A DNA stretch of 64,000 nucleotides from Dactylonectria macrodidyma (GCA_020744425.1 JAGMUV010000013.1:1488001-1552000), one strand, 5' to 3'. Counted from the stretch's first letter, positions 11,201-23,600 are shown. Program-made: numbers and translations. The notes: generated from the letters alone by a model not told the origin.

Positions 11201-14200
11201 CCTCAGCAGCAGCGGCCTCAGCCTGGGCAGCCTCATCCGCGGCAGCAGCTTCTTCGGCGGCAGCAGCTTCTGGATCTTCTTCAGAGTCGGCTTCTTCATC
11301 CTCGTCAACAACCTCATCTGCCTCTGGTGCTGCTGCGCCCTCAGCCTCCCTGGCAGCACGTTCTTCAGCTCGTATCGCTGCGTTCTCAGTTAGAAGATTG
11401 AACCTCTCGGTGTCCTTGCGGCCTAGTTTTCCCCGCTTGACCTTTTTCGCAGAAAGTGCTACAAGCTCTGCCTCCTCCTCAGCGGCAATGGCAGCAGCCT
11501 CGGCTGCAGCAGTAGCATCCTCATCTACATCAGAAGATGCTTCAGCAGGCTCTTCCGCGGGCGGATCCTCGTCTAGAGGAGCGTCCTCCTCAGCAACCTC
11601 CTCTTCATCAGCGGCTTCAGAGGTCTCTTCAGCAACAGCAGCTTCTTCCTCAGCAGCTGCCTCAAGGGCAGCCCTCGCCTCGGCTCGCTGGGTAGCATTG
11701 TCGGTCAAGATATTGAATCTTTCCGTATCCTTCCGACCAAGCTTGCCCTTCTTGGCCTTCTTGGCAGCTAACGCGGCAAGTTCTTCTTCCTCGACAGCCG
11801 CAATAGCAGCCTCCTCTGTAGCAGCAGCTTCTACTGCGGCAATGGCGGCTGTTGTCTCTGCTGCTGCTGCTGCCTCCTCTTCCTCCGCGGCGGCTGCCGC
11901 CTCTACCTCTACGGCCGCCGCCTCTTCAGCATCCCGAGCTGCTTGTTCCTCTGCTGCTTTCGAGGCTCTTTGTGATGCATTCTCTGTGAGAAGGTTGAAG
12001 CGATCAGTATCTTTTCTGCCCAATTTGCCCTTCCTTGTCTTTTTAGCAATGAGGCCGGCTAACTCGTCTTCTTCTGCAGCGATTAGAGCAGCATCCTCGG
12101 CTTCGGCAGCAGCGGCGGCTTCAGCGGCATCGGCATCTTCAGCAGCAACGTCTTCCTCTACTACATCCTCTTCCTCTGCTACGGCGTCCTCCGCCGGAAC
12201 ATCCTCCGTTGCATCCTCCGCTGCACCGTCTTCAGGAACAGCCTCATCAGCCGCCGCCTCTTCAGCTGCTGCGGCATCCGCAGCGTCCGCCTCCTCAGCC
12301 TCCTGGGCAGCTTGTTCTTCTGCCTGTTTGGCTCTCTGGGCAGCATTGTCGCTTAGGGTGTTATAGCGGTCTGTGTCTTTCTTGCCTAGCTTGCCCCTTC
12401 TCGCCTTCTTTGCTTCCAAGGCAGCTAACTCAGACTCTTCTTCGGCAACAACAGCAGCAGCTTCTGCTTCTGCTGCTTCCCGAGCAGCAGCTTCTTCAGC
12501 AGCAGCAGCTTCCTGTATGGCGGCTTCCTCAGCTGCAGCAGCCTCTGCGACGGCGGCCTCTTCGGCTGCAGCAGCTTCTGCATCGGCAGCGGCTTGTGCC
12601 TCAGCGGCGGCTTGCGCCTCGGCTGCCGCTTCAGCTCTCTGGGTGGCGCGTTCGGACAGGAGATTGTATCGATCTGTATCCTTCCTGCCCAACTTGCCTT
12701 TCTTCGCCTTCTTTGCATCAAGGGCAGCCATCTCGGCTTCTTCCTCGGCAATCGCAGCTGCTTCTTTTTCAGTAGCCTCCGCCGCAGCAAGTTCTGCAGC
12801 TGCAGCTGCAGCTTCTGCAGCTTCTTGGGCAGTCTCATCTTCAGCAACGGCAGCTTCTTCGTCAATAGGTTCTTCGTAGATTGACGCGGCGTCTTCGAAA
12901 ACGTCAGCATCGTCGTTGTCTTCCTCAGGGGCCGGATCCTCAGACGCAACATCTTCAGCGTCGACATCCTCAGGTTCAGCGGCAGCCTTCACAGCAGCTT
13001 CTTCGTCCGCGAGCTTTTGGGCTCTCTGAGCGGCGTTTTCGGTTAAGATGTTATGGCGGTCAGTGTCCTTTCTGCCCAGTTTGCCTTTCCTAGCCATCTT
13101 AGCGTCAAGAGCAGCTAACTCAGCTTCTTCCTCAACGGCGATCGCAGCTTCGGCCGCTGCAGCCGCTGCAGCCGCTGCTTCTTCAGCTTCTTTAGCAGCT
13201 TGTTCTTCGGCTGCCGCTGCCGCAGCTATTTCAGCCTCAGCTTCAGCCTGAGCAGCTGCCTCTTCCTCTGCTACTTTCGCGGCGCGAGCTGCAGCATTTT
13301 CGCTTAGGAGGTTGAACCGATCTGTATCCTTTCTGCCAAGTTTACCCTTCCTCTCCTTCTTTGCCTCAAGCGCAGCTAGCTCTGCCTCCTCCGCGGCGAC
13401 AGCAGCAGCTTCAGCTTCAGCGGCTTCGGCAGCTTCGATTGCAGCAGTTTCCTCAGCAGCGGCTGCCTCCGCGGCAGCAACTTCCTCCGCGGCAGCAGCT
13501 TCAGCTGCTGCCGCTTCATCTGCTGCTGCAGCCTCTGCGGCAGCGGCTTCTTCTTCCTCCGCAACAGCAGCGGCTTCTTCTGCCTCAGCGGCAGTATTTG
13601 CCGCGGCCACTGCCTCCGCTCGTTTCGCCGCGTTTTCGGTCAGAATGTTGTAGCGCTCAGTGTCTTTCTTGATGAGCTTGCCTTTCCTCGCCTTTTTGGC
13701 GTTGAGGGCTGCCAGCTCTGCCTCTTCCTCCGCAATGGCAGCAGCCTCAGCTTCCCTTGCAGCAGCGGCCTCTGCCTCAGCAGCTTCTTGGGCAGCGGCC
13801 TCTTCTGCAGCGGCGGCTTCTGCAGCAGCAACTTCTTCTGCAGCGGCAGCCTCTGCAGCAGCGGCATCTGCAGCAGCGGCCTCTGCAGCAGCGGCAGCCT
13901 CTGCCTCGGCTCGTTTCGCCGCGTTTTCGGTCAGAATGTTGTAGCGCTCAGTGTCTTTCTTGATGAGCTTGCCTTTCCTCGCCTTTTTGGCGTTGAGGGC
14001 TGCCAGCTCTGCCTCTTCTTCAGCAATGACGGCAGCCTCAGCCTCCTTTGCAGCTGCCTCTGCCTCGGCAGCTTCCTGGACAGCGGCTTCTTCTGCGGCG
14101 GCGGCGTCTGCGGCGGCGGCTTCTTCTGCTGCCGCAGTTTCCACTGCCGCAGCTTCTTCTGCTGCCGCCTCACTCACAACTGCAGCTGCCTCGGCTTCAG

Positions 14201-17200
14201 CAGCTGCGCCCTCTTCCGCCTCTTTGCCAGCTTCGTCCTCGCCTTCTCCTGAGGCTTGTGTGGCGCGTTGATTCGCATTCTCAGTGAGGATGTTGAAACG
14301 TTCCGTATCCTTTTTACCGAGCTTACCCTTCTTTGCTTTCTTTGTCGTCAAAGCAGCCAGCTCTGTCTCCTCCTCAGCGATCGCGGCAGCTACCTCGGCG
14401 GCCGCAGCTTCGGCGGCAGCAGCAGCCTCGGCGGCCGCAGCAGCCTCGGCGGCCGCACGTTCTTCAGCCTCCTTGGCAGCCGTCTCTGCTCGTTGGTTGG
14501 CGTTCTCCGTGAGAATATTGAATCGATCGGTGTCTTTCTTGCCAAGTTTGCCTCGCTTCGCTTTCTTAGCAACCAAAGAAGCGAGCTCGGCCTCTTCTTC
14601 AGCAATTGCGGCAGCCTCGGCCTCCTCGGCAGCATCGGCAGCATCATCAACAGGAATGTCTCCGAAATCTGCGGGTGGGTCTTCTGCTGGCAGATCTTCC
14701 ACTGGAGGGCTGTCCGCCGCACCTTCTTCTACTACAGGCTCTTCGACTGGAGGTTCAGCAGGTTCCTCGGGTGGTAGTTCATCGACAGGGGTTGCATCGA
14801 CAGCTGGGGCTTCTTCAGCTTCCTTTGCCGCCTGAGCTTCTGCCCGTTGCGCAGCTCTCTCGGTAAGAAAGTTGACGCGATCCGTGTCCTTTTTGGTCAA
14901 TTTGCCCCTTTTCAACTTCTTTGCTGTCAAAGTTGCGAGCTCCTCATCTTCCTTGGCGATTTCTGCCGCCTCAACTTCCGCCGCTTCTCGGATGGCAGCT
15001 TCCTCAGCCTCCCGGGCAGCGGCCTCTTCGGCTTCTTTGGCAGCTGCTTCTTCGGCTTCTTTAGCAGCGGCCTCCTCAGCTTCTTTTGCAGCGGCCTCCT
15101 CGGCTTCCCGAGCAGCCTTATCCTGAGCTCGTTTGACGCCCATGCCAACAAGCGCCGCGAAACGCGCCGTGTCTTTCTTGTTCAACTTGCCAAGTTTTGC
15201 CTTCTTCGTTTTGAGAGCTTCGAGTTCTTCAGTTTCCTTGGCGAGTTCGGCGGCCTCGGCATCAGCGGCAGCGGCAGCGGCAGATTCAGCGGCAGCGTCA
15301 GCGGCGGCTTGAGCTGCGGCCTCTGCCTCCGCAGCCTCCAGGGCAGCAGCTTCCTCGGCGGCGGCAGCTTCGGCGGCAGCAGCTTCTTCAGCTTCCTTAG
15401 CAGCTTGCACATCGGTGTCTTGGGCTGCTTTCTCTGCGGCCCTCTTCGCGGAGTTTTCGAAGAGGAAAGTGAACCGTTCCTGATCTTTCTTGATGAGTTT
15501 GCCGTTTCTTTTCATCTTCTTCGCCGTCAGCGCAGCGAGTTCTTCCTCTTCCTCGGCAATGGCTGCAGTAGCAGCCTCGGTGACTTCTTGCGCAGCAGTT
15601 GCAGCTGTAGCTTCAGCCGCAGCCGCCTCGGCCGCAGCAACTTCCTCAGCGGCTGCAGCAGCCGTCTCCGCATCCTTGGCGGCTTGCTTCTCAGCCCGTT
15701 TCTCAAACTTTGCTTGGAGTACGTTGAGCCGCTCCTGGTCCTTTTTGAGCAGTTTGCCCTTCTTCGCCTTCTTTGACTCTAGAGTTGTGAGTTCCTCTAA
15801 TTCCTTAGCGACTTTGGCCAATTTAGCGTCAGCGGCTTCTTGAGCTGCAGCTTCGGCGGCAGCAGCCTCGGCGGCGGCGGCATCCTCGGCGGCGGCGGCA
15901 TCAGCAGCGGCGGCGGCTTCGGCGGCGGCGGCGGCTTCCTCTGCTTCCCTAGCAGCTTGTTCCTCCGCCTCTCGGATGGAACGTTCATCGGCTCTGTTAG
16001 CAGCGCTCTCTTGGAGGAGATTTAGCCGTTCCGTATCCTTCCTGAGAAGTTTGCCACCTCGTTTTTCTCTTTTCGCAAGTAGGGTAGCGATCTCGTTGTC
16101 CTCGGCTGCGGCTTCTTCGTCTTCTGCTTGCCGTGCAGCAATATCTGCGGCGTCTTTGGCAGCTTGTTCCTCGGCCTCCCGGATGGCCCGCTCTGCTGCA
16201 AGAGTGTCCGCGGTTACTTTGACTAGTTAGCAATGTCTCTATATCAAAGTTCAAAGAGGCAAGTAAGGCACGGGTCGCATTCGAGTTCCAGCAGTGTTCT
16301 GGAATGATGTCCAGCACAAGCCGTCATGTCTTAGTAGTAACCCAGCCATTCACGTAGGGTCAGATTATCTCACCAATATTATGTTGTAGGAAGTCCGAGT
16401 GATTGGCCTTCTTCTTCCCAACAGAGTTCCAAAATTCGTCACTGGGCTCTTCAATAGCGTCCGGTTTCCATGGGGCAGGTTGCGGTGCAGGTTCTGGGGC
16501 CTTCTTCTTCCTTCCCAAGCCCCATGAACTGAAGAACCCACCGCCCTCGCCTCCAGAAGATTCGACGGGCTCAGGTGCAGGAGGGGGGACCTCATCTAGA
16601 TTGATAAGATCGTTCTTCTTCTTCTTTCCAGTTCCCCATAGATCCCAGCCGTCATCTCCGGGCTTGGGCGTGTCTTCGGGTTTGTCGTCACCGAACTCTG
16701 GAAATATCGAGGTCTTCTTGCCAACCTTTTTCGCCAAACCCCAAGCGGACCACCCATCTGAAGACTTCCGCTCTGGCGGCTGCTCAACTTCTGGTACCAC
16801 ACTCTTCTTCTTGTTTCCGAATGTGTTCCAGAATTCGTCGGTGTCGTGCTTGCCGGCATCTTGGGTTGGTGGATCTGGGGCTGGTGCAGGGACGTCACCC
16901 TCACCCCAGATCGAGGACTTCTTCTGATCCTTTTTGGACCAGCCTCCCCCCCATAAATCATCTGACGGTGGCGGATCGGGTGCGGGCTCGGGGGGCTCAG
17001 AGATGTCGTCTAGGATACCCTTCTTCTTGGCCCTATCCTTCTTTGAGATCCCCCAAGTGTCCCAGATATCTTCAGTTTCCTTCTTCTCTGGCACGGGCGC
17101 AGGGGGGGGTGCCTTCTTCTTAGAGCCCCAGCCCCATGGATCACCCTCTCCAATCGGATCCTTCTTTTCCTCGGTGGGATCAGATCCCCAGAGACTAGAT

Positions 17201-18030
17201 TCTTTCTTTTTCTTGGTATCCTTCTTGGCGCCGAATCCCCAGGGGTCTTCTTTTTCCTCCAGCTTGTTACTCGCGGGGCGCTCCTCCATCCCACCAAATT
17301 CGCCAAATGAGAGGGTGGAGTTTCCGGTCTTCTTAGGCTTTCCGCGATTGATGCCCCACGAGCTGTCTTCGGTTTTCATGTCGGCTGTCCCTGCCAGAAG
17401 GTCGTTTCCACCGCTCGCGCCGGACCAGTCCCAACCGCTTCCTCCGCCTCCGCCGCCGCCGCCGCCTCCAGCCCCCGTGGTTCCCCACGAGCCAAATCCC
17501 TTGCCGTCTGGTGGTCCGAGGCCCAGGTCGAGTTTCCCGCCTAAATCGTCTCCCAGTTTGATTTCATCGAAGGCGTCGGTACCAAAGTCGTTGGCGGGTA
17601 TGCTAGGGAGGCCGATGTCGAGGTCGCCTTTGCCGTTCTTCTTTTTTGGCTTGGCTGCTGTGAAGTCTCCCCAACCGTCATCCGCCCCATTCCCTCCGCC
17701 CCCACCGGCACCACCACCACCAGCATCGCCGCCATTGGCATCGCCGCCGGCGCCGTCATTCTTATTGCCGTCATCTGCGGGAGGCGGGGGTGGTGCGGGT
17801 GGTGGAGGTGGAGGCAGTGACTGCTTTGCAGCACCCTTCTTCTTCTTCGCCATCTCTTTGAACCCCTCCTGGGAGTTGAAATCGACGGAGACATCGAAGA
17901 CCGGGTCACTAAGAAGATCGTCGCCAGAGCGGCGTTTTCGAGGCGCATTGGATGGGGGAGGTAGTAGGAAAGAATCCATCCATGCTGGTAGATATGGTCG
18001 TGCGCTGCCGTTGGGGTCGTTGGGGTCCAT
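8247..18030 (-). CDS. Giant two-array repeat protein (~3,210 residues), function unknown
   Basis: Two exons: 18030-16374 and 16222-8247, joined across one ~150-bp intron (donor GTGAGA; acceptor CTAG at 16223, or AAAG at 16217, both in phase). Residues 1-552 are disordered, Pro/Gly/Asp/Lys-rich, with about a dozen motifs of the form acidic-x-W-x-x-W/F-G-x-x-KK (DLWGTGKKKK, EDIWDTWGISKKD, DEFWNTFGNKKK). Residues ~553-2460 hold 19 copies of a ~39-residue module with core AKKAKKGKLGRKDTERFN and end LLTENAAQRAE, separated by Ala/Glu-rich helical spacers. An acidic belt (~2470-2600) and a basic disordered tail with R/E-rich helices, GFGGLFAGLI and the end TSWWRKIAG complete it. No signal peptide, membrane span or enzyme domain is visible. 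A cytoskeletal, cortical or septal scaffold is conceivable but unproven. The start ATG is the first in frame. Confidence 0.85.
10500..16222 (-). repeat. Coding tandem array: 19 copies of a ~39-residue lysine/leucine module
   Basis: Within the giant gene, the motif GKL-x-[KR]KD-[TQM]-[ED]R recurs 19 times in one frame, each preceded by EEAELAAL-x-AKK and followed by LL-T/S-E/D-N-A-x-x-RA. Spacers of about 30-110 residues are Ala/Glu rich, including an octad array (KEAEEAAA repeated) between two early modules. The earliest unit, coded near 16030-16110, is the most divergent (AKREKRGGKLLRKDTER). Later units carry GKLGRKDTERFN almost unchanged. Confidence 0.9.
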
Positions 18031-21000
18031 GACGCGATTGGAGGAAAGGGGGGGTTCGCATTGGCGGGGGATAGAGCGTAACCATTTCGGAGACAGATCA
18101 GGGACTATCAAGGCCTTTGCGACCACATATCGATGATGTGAGGAGGAGGTCGGGGATGTCTGGGAAATGGAATGTTAGATTGACTCTAGGGAGGTCGGGT
18201 TCCTGTTGACTGTCCCGTCAAGGTGGGTAACGGTAGTGGCGTCACAGGTTCCCCCCTCTGAGGGGTCGACCGTTTGGCGCCACTGATAACGCCCTTAAGC
18301 TTTGAGAATGACTCAAGAAGTGAGCGGAACGGGCAACGGTCGCACGGCCCGAGAAAACGGGTGTAAAAGCAAATAAAGAAAAACCATGACATACCTGTCT
18401 CCGGGAGTTTTGTACAATCCAGGCCTGGGCAATCGTCCCCAGCTGCAGGCGCAAAGACCGCTCATCCCACCCAGTCGGCGAATGCTGGATCGTTGACCAG
18501 CCATATCCGCTTCCTATCCTGCTTTCTGTGAACACCAAAACGTCGGCCGCGGCCATTGTGGAAGACGGAGCTCTTGCGCAGGCGATGCGACGTCAGAATC
18601 ATGGACGCAGTGGATGGCGGTTGCCCGAGGAGAATTGGAGCAGCGATGCTAGGCTAGAACCCAAGCAAGTCGAGTCAAATAGCTTCTGGAACCGAGGTCG
18701 AAATGTCCTTTTCCCTACTTGAAAACAGTCGCGAAGTGGACAAAAGTATGTTGAACAGGGTCGTGTAGAATGTGGTGCGAGTATCGGGGTATCGTAATGG
18801 GTCGTAAGGCAATGTCGCACAGGGGAGTTCGTTGTCGTCGAGAATGTTTTCCTGTCCTACCGTAGCCGGCGTGGGGGGTGCCGGGAAAAAAAGAGGTTGG
18901 GTGAGAGTTGGTGTCGTCGATAAATGATCCCAGGGTAACTGGGCAACTATCACTATCCCGGACGCCAAAACTACTTATTAGCGGTGCCGTTTGGCCCAAC
19001 GTCTAGTCGTGAGTCGTGAAATGTCTCGGGCAGTCGAACGCTGGACGACACGATGGTCTTTCTCTCTACCAGTCGAGCCGGGGTCCTCAGCTCATGCGGT
19101 GTCGTGTCGAGTCGAGCCACGCCGAGCAGAGGCAAACAATTAGACAAATGGCCGAGGAATCTTGTCCCGGACCACGCGAGCGGGACGGGAGTTAAAGGGG
19201 AGAATGGCTCGGGTCTTGGAGAGCACGAGTCTGGAAAAAAAGGCCCCAAGACCGAGACAGGAGGGTAGCGCGGCGGACCAATGACGCCGGTGTGCTTGTT
19301 TGGATCGTCGGCCAGGCGAATGTCAGTCGCACCAGGCGTAATGCAACGAGGCGACTGGCGGGGGTGATTCGACAGGGAGCCGCCCCATCAACAGCAGCGA
19401 TCACGGCCGAGGACGATGAGTGGAAGGCGGACGGTCGTTTGATGACCAGTCGTCTTATCTGTATTCGCGGTTAGTTTGTTTGGCCGTCTGTCAAGCTCCC
19501 TAGCCTCGGGGTTTTGTGTGAAGGCATGTAAGCCGTGAGTGAGTGTGCAAGCAAGCAGCACGGGAAGCCTCCCATTCTAGACGGGATGCTAACGCCTACC
19601 TGAGTTAAGGTGGAGCGAAGTTAGGCGATGATGGGTAAGGTACCAACCGCTATTTGGCCTGTTCAGGCAGAGGGGAGTTTGGTGTAATTGTTTTAAAAAC
19701 GAGCGAGTCGGGAGGAATGGAAGTAGAAAAAAAACTGAGTCGAGATATGCTGGTAGCGTCTCGATGTTCATGAGGCAAAAGGCTTCTTCTATCCTTTTTC
19801 CCCCTTGACTCTAGATCTCCCTCACTCCTTATTTCACTCTTCTTCTCTATTGTCCACCCCCTGGTTGCCCAAGCAAGTAATTGATGCTAGCATGTGGCAA
19901 CGTCGGATGGAATTCGAGATAGGGATGGGTGCGTTTCGGCGACGGGGGGGAAAGGGGAGTCGTCGAGGTACTTGCTACGAGGAAGGGGTATATATGTATG
20001 CGCAGGTACTCTCTGGACGCGGCAGCCATTGTGGACCGTCCGGGACGTCGACATCGGGATGCACAACGCACGAGGCGCATCTTTGGAGCGGCAGCGTGAA
20101 TGGTCAGTCGCGGGGAGGGTGTGTGAGCAGATGCGAGGAGGGAAGGAGTCACGCATAGCATTGACGGCATTGGCCCAAACCTACCACCATCCCATCTCTG
20201 CCCACCCACCGTCCGTTCGTCAACACACAATCCCGCCCACCATTTGATTTCCTTCCCACCCACCACCACCTTGCAAACTAACGGGCAAAGATGATCCCTT
20301 CGCCCTCTCATCCTTCTCTCATTCCACTACAGTACTATGGAGATACGTACTCTCCTTCTTCTTGCAGCCACCCACCCAAGGCACCCCAAGGCACCCCCCC
20401 GTGATCCACTCCACACGCAGGCAAGCCAGGCCACCCAAAACGTGCAGCTGCACTCCCTTGCCGCCTCAACCAACCACACCCAGCCTGGTTGATGTTGCTG
20501 GGCCTCGCTCTGGAGGGCCAGGCCAGTCAGGCGCACCACTTGCTTGGCTGGACCCGATCTTCGCCCCCTCTACTCCTGTCCATAGCACAGGATGTGCCTC
20601 GTTGGCAAATGAAATGCGCCTCCGGATATGCACATTTCACATTTCGACGACTCCATTCCCAGCCACCTTTATTATTATTAGAGCACCAAGAGTCATTCGT
20701 GTCCAACTCGGCCAAACGCCGCCCAACAAAGGGCCCGGGAGACAATAACCACCCTTGCCATATTAAGCTTCTTGAGCTCAGGCTTCGTCGCCGACGACAC
20801 AAACAAATAGGTCGATTGTCGATGGGTGTGTCGTCAGGTACTAGGATGTCCCCTTAAGCATCGGCAGACACTAGCTTCTGAATGATCCTCCAGACAGACC
20901 CTCGACCGCTGAGCAATTAAGTAGACGGTGAACCTCACGACTTCTCGCATTGTGGAAGGGATAGACTACCTTCCTTTAGTCAAGTGTACACGTACAAGTT

Positions 21001-23288
21001 TCCTGTGAGGTAAACGTACAACCCTCCGCCGTCTTGGATCCCCAATGCAGAACCAGCCTCTCCTCTGTCTTGACGAGTTCTAGGGCGATTCTTCCTTCAT
21101 CCCTACGCCATCGCCCGTCCCCTGTGCACCCTTCGAAAGGACCCGGGGCTCGTCGTTCGATCTCCGTGACATCACGCGGGGCCTAGCCAGACAATCTAAC
21201 CCAGCCCAGAACGTCCAGCTGTTGCGACCATCAACGGGCCGAAGTATCAAACATGGCAGCAGCCTGAGACAAGTGTGCGTCGTGTGCCATTCGCGTCTGT
21301 CTGTGTTTGGACAATTTTCCTCAGCCATGGAGGGGTAGAGTCTATAGATGTGTATCATCAAAGGCTCTGGTCGCAGTATGTTCCATGATCCACAACTGCC
21401 CGCCGTTGAACCGTCCGGGGAGGAGGTCAGAGAGCAGCAATGCTACCAAATCTCTCTCCCCCGCGCCCGCAATCCCTATGGACCCTTACGAAGCACGTAC
21501 TACATCGAATACTTCGTATGTGTTCGTAGATGTCGGCCTCGGATCATGGTGGAACGGGTCTGATCAGGCTCGATCCGTTCCCTCGACGACCAGCCAGCTA
21601 CCGACCACCCGATTCACGGATGATCTATTCACACTTGTCGGCGCAAGCCTATCACTCCAACAACCGACTTCGACTAGTGGCTGCGGGTAGGGAAGGGGAC
21701 CATTATTAAACCTCAACCATTAGTGTCCACAGCCCAGCCCACTCCAGCCCAGCCCAGCCGATTCGAATGACGAGCAACCCTGGATCGCATTGAAGACACG
21801 GGAGATGCACCCAGGCGAGGAAACCAGGTATTGCTACAAGGGTCTCTGGGCATCACGACAGCCAACACATACGTACGGTACTACTACGTAGTGGCATCTG
21901 TTGTTGTTCCAGTGCAGTCCCATCTCCCAAGCCCTGCCGCGAACACACTGGCGTCCTGCGGCATGCGGGCAAGATGCAGATGTCGGGAACTAACAGACGT
22001 GTGCTTGGCTGCTATGGGTCCCAGCCCGCCCCACCACTCCTTGTGTTCTTAGCCTCACGCAGCATCCTAGAGGCTTTGGCCCAAACCGGTATCGTCAACC
22101 TCTCACCGCTTCAACACTTGATGCCCCAAAAAGCCGCAAATTTTTCTGCCGTCCGGGGGACAGACGCGTTGTCTTACCCCCAGGACCAAAATGATACCCA
22201 GAAGCCCCCCCAGTCCATCCAATCCCGTCCAACCTACTTGTAGCGGTCAGACCCAAGACATCCACCTTTCGTCATCGGACAGCCCAAACAAAAGCTGAGA
22301 AGTAATAGAGTGAGGGCAGGTGTTTTGCATCCTGTGTGCCTCTGTGACTTGCTTTGGCTGTCAGTAAGCATGTCTCTCCCTGGCATGACATATCGCCCCT
22401 TGTCCCTCTTGGCAACGGGAACGGAGAAAACCCTACCCACAGGTCGCATAAGCCTCCCATCCATGCTAGCATCCACTCGGGGCTATTGGCGATGTGTGTT
22501 GCGTCTGGAATTGTGGTATTCTTGTAGTTCGAGGATATGTCCTTGATGCTTCCAACGTGGCCCGACGGTCATCGAGTTGATATGTACACGGTTCGTCAAA
22601 CTCAGGCTCAGACTTTGAGTTGGTGGGTGAGATGATGCCCACCGCCCTGGTATCGGGAGCCACGACATTGGTTTCAACATGTTCCCATTCGTCGAAACTG
22701 GACAGCAACCCGAGACAGGGTATACAGATATGCCGTGCTTCATTGAGCCATTTGCGGCACACAAAGAGTGTGAGTCAGTGATGAACTGAGGATCTACGGC
22801 GATCCGCTGCCCTTGGCGTTCTGTATCTTGCCAGTCTGGTTCCGTACCCCATTCATCCTGCTGCGCTAGGTAGCAGTTCGTAGGTTGTCTCTAAATATGG
22901 TGGTTCAGATCGAGAGACTATCTATCGGTAGGCTAGCTTCGATGCTGACCAGACCCATAGTCACTGGAGATGCTTATGCCACAGTAGCACGTACATGGTG
23001 ACACGAAGGACACTGCAGCATGTGAGTGATCCCGGAGCGAAGCAGGGCTGGTGTTGTGATATCAGTCACTGTACTCTGCAAATGGCATGTAAGTTCATCC
23101 ATTCTGAGCAAGGGTGCCCAAATGCCAAACGTCATGCAGGGCCCTGCAAGGCTTCACGCGATCCAACAGCGGCTTCCTAGCCTAGGCCAAAACAACTCTG
23201 GCAATTTGAATCAACCAACGAATCACGTTTGCAGCTATTTCATCTGCTCTGCAGAGACATATTGTGCACACTATCAAGCATATGCGTA
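18031..23288. other. Gene-poor intergenic region, left part
   Basis: About 5.3 kb without a gene I can support. Frames longer than 90 codons occur on both strands but overlap one another, start mostly at non-ATG codons and show no domain. The first 700 bp probably contain the promoter and leader of the giant gene. The rest holds pyrimidine- and purine-rich tracts (for example 20180-20420) but no clear repeat. Confidence 0.5.
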
Positions 23289-23598
23289 CGGAGGTCCATT
23301 TCAAAAAGTCATGTCCTGCTCTCAAGCCACACTTTTTGAACAGCCAATCAGAGTGGGTGTGATACATGAGGTACTTTACATCACTTACCTTCACTAAAAG
23401 CTCGAGATCTATAGCATATCAAACACTGCTAGCAAATAGCGGCTGGCGCTTTTAGCCTCTGAAGACCTCTGAATATACAGGGAGCTACAGTGGAGCTAAG
23501 GAACAAGTGCCCTAAAGAGCTTGTACTGTTAAGTAGCTAGCAGGGAACAAGGGTGTGGCGTCATTAGCGTGGGACATGACTTTTGAAATGGACCTCCG
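23289..23598. mobile_element. MITE-like element with 27/28-bp terminal inverted repeats and TA target duplication
   Basis: The sequence CGGAGGTCCATTTCAAAA begins at 23289 and its reverse complement ends at 23598. The arms (23289-23316 and 23572-23598) match along their length apart from one inserted A in the left arm. TA dinucleotides flank both ends (23287-23288 and 23599-23600), as for Tc1/mariner-type insertions. The 310-bp interior has no useful open frame and shows weaker subterminal symmetry (GCCACACTT against GCCACACCCTT). The size, TIRs, TA duplication and absence of coding potential fit a non-autonomous miniature element. No transposase is in the window. Confidence 0.8.
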
Positions 23599-23600
23599 TA

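Noticed and set aside
10174..12366. 730-codon plus-strand Ser/Ala-rich open frame
   Set aside because: It is the antisense shadow of the Ala/Glu repeat array; GC-rich alternating GCx/GAx codons keep the opposite strand open.
8247..18030. Identity with the Woronin-body tether leashin
   Set aside because: Similar in being huge and repetitive, but the repeat sequence does not match what I recall of leashin, so I do not use the name.
18030..18126. Extension of the giant protein to a GTG at 18126
   Set aside because: GTG is not a normal nuclear fungal start; the first in-frame ATG is at 18030.
16934..18136. 400-codon plus-strand Pro/Ser-rich frame
   Set aside because: Antisense to the first exon of the giant gene; no domain, and the minus strand has the start and splice signals.
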